This document shows, in pieces, positions 62,414 to 64,000 of a stretch of 64,000 bases of DNA. A program made the translations under genes and the position numbers. This stretch comes from Thermodesulfobacteriota bacterium (GTDB lineage Bacteria > Desulfobacterota > UBA8473), in the NCBI GenBank assembly GCA_040757775.1, contig JBFLWQ010000002.1, positions 176,095 through 240,094 of the forward strand. The letters run 5' to 3'. The notes under the pieces were generated by a model, which had not been told where the DNA came from, did not search any database, and was given only the letters and a program-made list of their open reading frames with translations. Every line of letters starts with the position of its first letter. Position 1 is the first letter of the stretch.

Positions 62414-63610
62414 TCAAAAACTCGGCTTCCTCCAGTCTGTAATTGGGATGAACCTGAGATTGTCCACATCAGCCTTGTATATTCTGCTGTTGTTAACTAC
62501 TTTGTGGTTATCTGGGCCAAGATTTACAACTCCACATATCCCCTGCGTATCGAAGTTTTTTATCTTTTCCCATCCTTTTACCAGGGTTTCGCTATTCAGA
62601 TTCCTACCTGCATTATTTAAACCCTCACAGAGTATCATTGAAGTTAACCAACCCTGTACATAGTTTTCATCTCGATACCCCGAACCTTGGTTATATTTTT
62701 TGTCAATCTTCCTTAGATGAACCATTCCAGGAGTGTTGTCGACAGGAGATCCCAACCCATTGATTCCCATAAGACCATTCGCCGCACTTCGAGTCATTTC
62801 TATCAACTTCCCGACAACTGCATACTGCATAGCTATAATCTGACTATTAAAGCCGAATTTTTTCGCATCCCTTAAAACAGCTGCCGTATTGGCTAGATAA
62901 CCATGAATAATGACATAATCTGGTTTAGCACTCTTTAATAGGAGTACCTGTGACGTCATGTCAAGACCAGCTACAGGTATGATTACCTCAGTGAGTGAAG
63001 CATCATATTTTTTTACCAAGCTCCTGACTAGATGTAAGACCGCTATACTCGATGGAGAGTCCATGTAAACAAGTGCTATCTTGGGACGGTTTACTTTTAG
63101 ATCGTTCCACATATAGTCGAATAACACTTTTATCTGGTCTTCATAAAATGGGAGAGAAGTAAAAATATACTTTCTAGCCGGAGTAAAGTATGCTACATCG
63201 TTTGTCATGGTAAGCGAAGGTATCTTTTCTTTCTCAATGAAGGGAATGATAGCACGAGTTGGCCCAATTGCGGATGCTACCCCTGAAAATGCAAATACTT
63301 TATCGTTATAGACGAGTTTTTTGAAAGAAGCCAATGCTAAAGGGCTAGAATACCTATCATCCTCTGTGATGACTTTGATTTTTCTGCCATGTATTCCTCC
63401 CTGATCATTTATAAATTGTATGTATGTTCGCATTCCTGGGGTTAGGGCATGGTAAACATCTGCAGCAGGACCTGTCATGTCCGATATGGTGCCTATTTTT
63501 ATGGTATCATCCGTAACCCCTCTTGCCTCTTCTCCATAACCTAACCTTACACCTGCAAATAAGAGGAAGATTATTAGCGACGTGAATATAACGGTCGATA
63601 ATCTTTTCAT
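62414..63610 (-). CDS. ABC-type branched-chain amino-acid-type substrate-binding protein
   Basis: LivK-type protein of 398 residues with signal peptide ending near RLGYGEE, then ARGVTDDTIKIGTISDMTG. The block GGIHGRKIKVITEDDRYSSP is shared; the middle VASAIGPTRAIIPFIEKEK differs. AAAGGAGA precedes the ATG. It lies between the ACD beta gene end and its duplicated relic, the clearest insertion in the window. Confidence 0.88.
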   Translation of the reverse strand: MKRLSTVIFTSLIIFLLFAGVRLGYGEEARGVTDDTIKIGTISDMTGPAADVYHALTPGMRTYIQFINDQGGIHGRKIKVITEDDRYSSPLALASFKKLVYNDKVFAFSGVASAIGPTRAIIPFIEKEKIPSLTMTNDVAYFTPARKYIFTSLPFYEDQIKVLFDYMWNDLKVNRPKIALVYMDSPSSIAVLHLVRSLVKKYDASLTEVIIPVAGLDMTSQVLLLKSAKPDYVIIHGYLANTAAVLRDAKKFGFNSQIIAMQYAVVGKLIEMTRSAANGLMGINGLGSPVDNTPGMVHLRKIDKKYNQGSGYRDENYVQGWLTSMILCEGLNNAGRNLNSETLVKGWEKIKNFDTQGICGVVNLGPDNHKVVNNSRIYKADVDNLRFIPITDWRKPSF

Positions 63611-63767
63611 GGTTCTCTCCTTTCATGGATAAGTAATTGATATCGTTTTAATTTAGTTAAGAAGACAACAGGTCAAATTATCATTCTTTTACAAATAATT
63701 AGAAGATAATTACTGGCGGTATTTCCAAAGGGGTAGTTATAAATCCTCCATTGCTACATTGTATTCT

Positions 63768-64000
63768 TTAACCTAATAGAACCAATGCATCCACAGCAAC
63801 TGGTTTGTCACCGTTTATTATTAAGGGATTTATATCTATTTCCTTAATCTGTCCAAATTCTAATCCGATGTTACCAATCGATATCAATGCATCACATAGA
63901 ATATCCATATTAATAGAGGGCTTGCCACGAAAAGCATCCAGCATCTTATGCCCTCTTATTTCCATTGCCATCTCCATAGCATCCCTCTTTTCTAACGGCG
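63768..64000 (-). CDS. ADP-forming acyl-CoA synthetase beta subunit, C-terminal end (partial)
   Basis: The frame runs from beyond the window edge to a stop at 63768. It reads PLEKRDAMEMAMEIRGHKML, then FRGKPSINMDILCDALISIG and EIDINPLIINGDKPVAVDALV: the C-terminus of the ATP-grasp beta chain, including the conserved E-I-D-I-N-P motif near the ATP site. Together with the alpha genes it could make a complete ADP-forming enzyme. The N-terminal part is outside the window. Confidence 0.85.
   Translation of the reverse strand, partial: PLEKRDAMEMAMEIRGHKMLDAFRGKPSINMDILCDALISIGNIGLEFGQIKEIDINPLIINGDKPVAVDALVLLG

Noticed and set aside
1..64000. CRISPR array or tRNA/rRNA genes
   Set aside because: No regularly spaced repeats with unique spacers, and no cloverleaf or rRNA-like text, were noticed on either strand.

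Overview
The window looks like the chromosome of an anaerobic deltaproteobacterium (Desulfobacterota-like, sulfate-reducing or syntrophic). The evidence is moderately AT-rich DNA, an rpsA-sppA-IHF/HU start, a ferredoxin-linked 2-oxoacid oxidoreductase, B12-dependent acyl-CoA mutases, a glycyl radical enzyme, a 2-hydroxyacyl-CoA dehydratase-like subunit, ADP-forming acyl-CoA synthetases and many acyl-CoA genes. No rRNA, tRNA or CRISPR was seen. The taxonomic placement is inference from gene content.

Layout. 1-7.6 kb: end of ribosomal protein S1, sppA, an IHF/HU protein, Ppx/GppA, a thioredoxin-like lipoprotein, then a minus-strand acyl-CoA block (crotonase, a broken AMP-ligase, an MFS carrier and a PaaK-like protein lacking two key motifs). 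7.9-12.1 kb: an accessory island that I read as an integron gene-cassette array without an integrase in the window. It has five attC-like sites. Cassette-start and cassette-end boxes match exactly for the two best cassettes and match with a deviation for two others. Cargo includes a lipoprotein, a HhH-GPD-like protein, a protein with two HEPN-type motifs and a metallo-beta-lactamase-fold hydrolase. 12.3-18.6 kb: housekeeping and hypothetical genes (pgeF, chalcone isomerase-like, phosphoglycolate phosphatase-like, a crotonase without catalytic Glu, DUF4301).

18.6-30.7 kb: a TetR regulator with an operator-like palindrome and a sigma-70-like promoter faces an operon of a periplasmic binding protein, two consecutive acyl-CoA mutase pairs (large plus B12 subunit), a ferredoxin subunit, 2-oxoacid:ferredoxin oxidoreductase alpha, beta and gamma, a second binding protein and a cupin-type regulator. 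Both mutases lack the residues that define methylmalonyl-CoA mutase, so their substrates are unknown. 31-46.3 kb: an acetone-carboxylase-type enzyme (three subunits), a SCOT-type CoA transferase, an acyl-CoA synthetase, a cupin protein, a complete branched-chain-type ABC importer and an acyl-CoA dehydrogenase. Together these could carry a ketone or similar substrate through acetoacetate to acyl-CoA.

46.5-64 kb (minus strand): a glycyl radical enzyme without an activase nearby, six orphan LivK-type binding proteins interspersed with ADP-forming acyl-CoA synthetase alpha subunits, a class III CoA transferase and a lone dehydratase subunit. Two duplication scars, a 79-bp repeat and a 92-bp duplicated beta-subunit end, show that this binding-protein array was assembled by segmental duplication.
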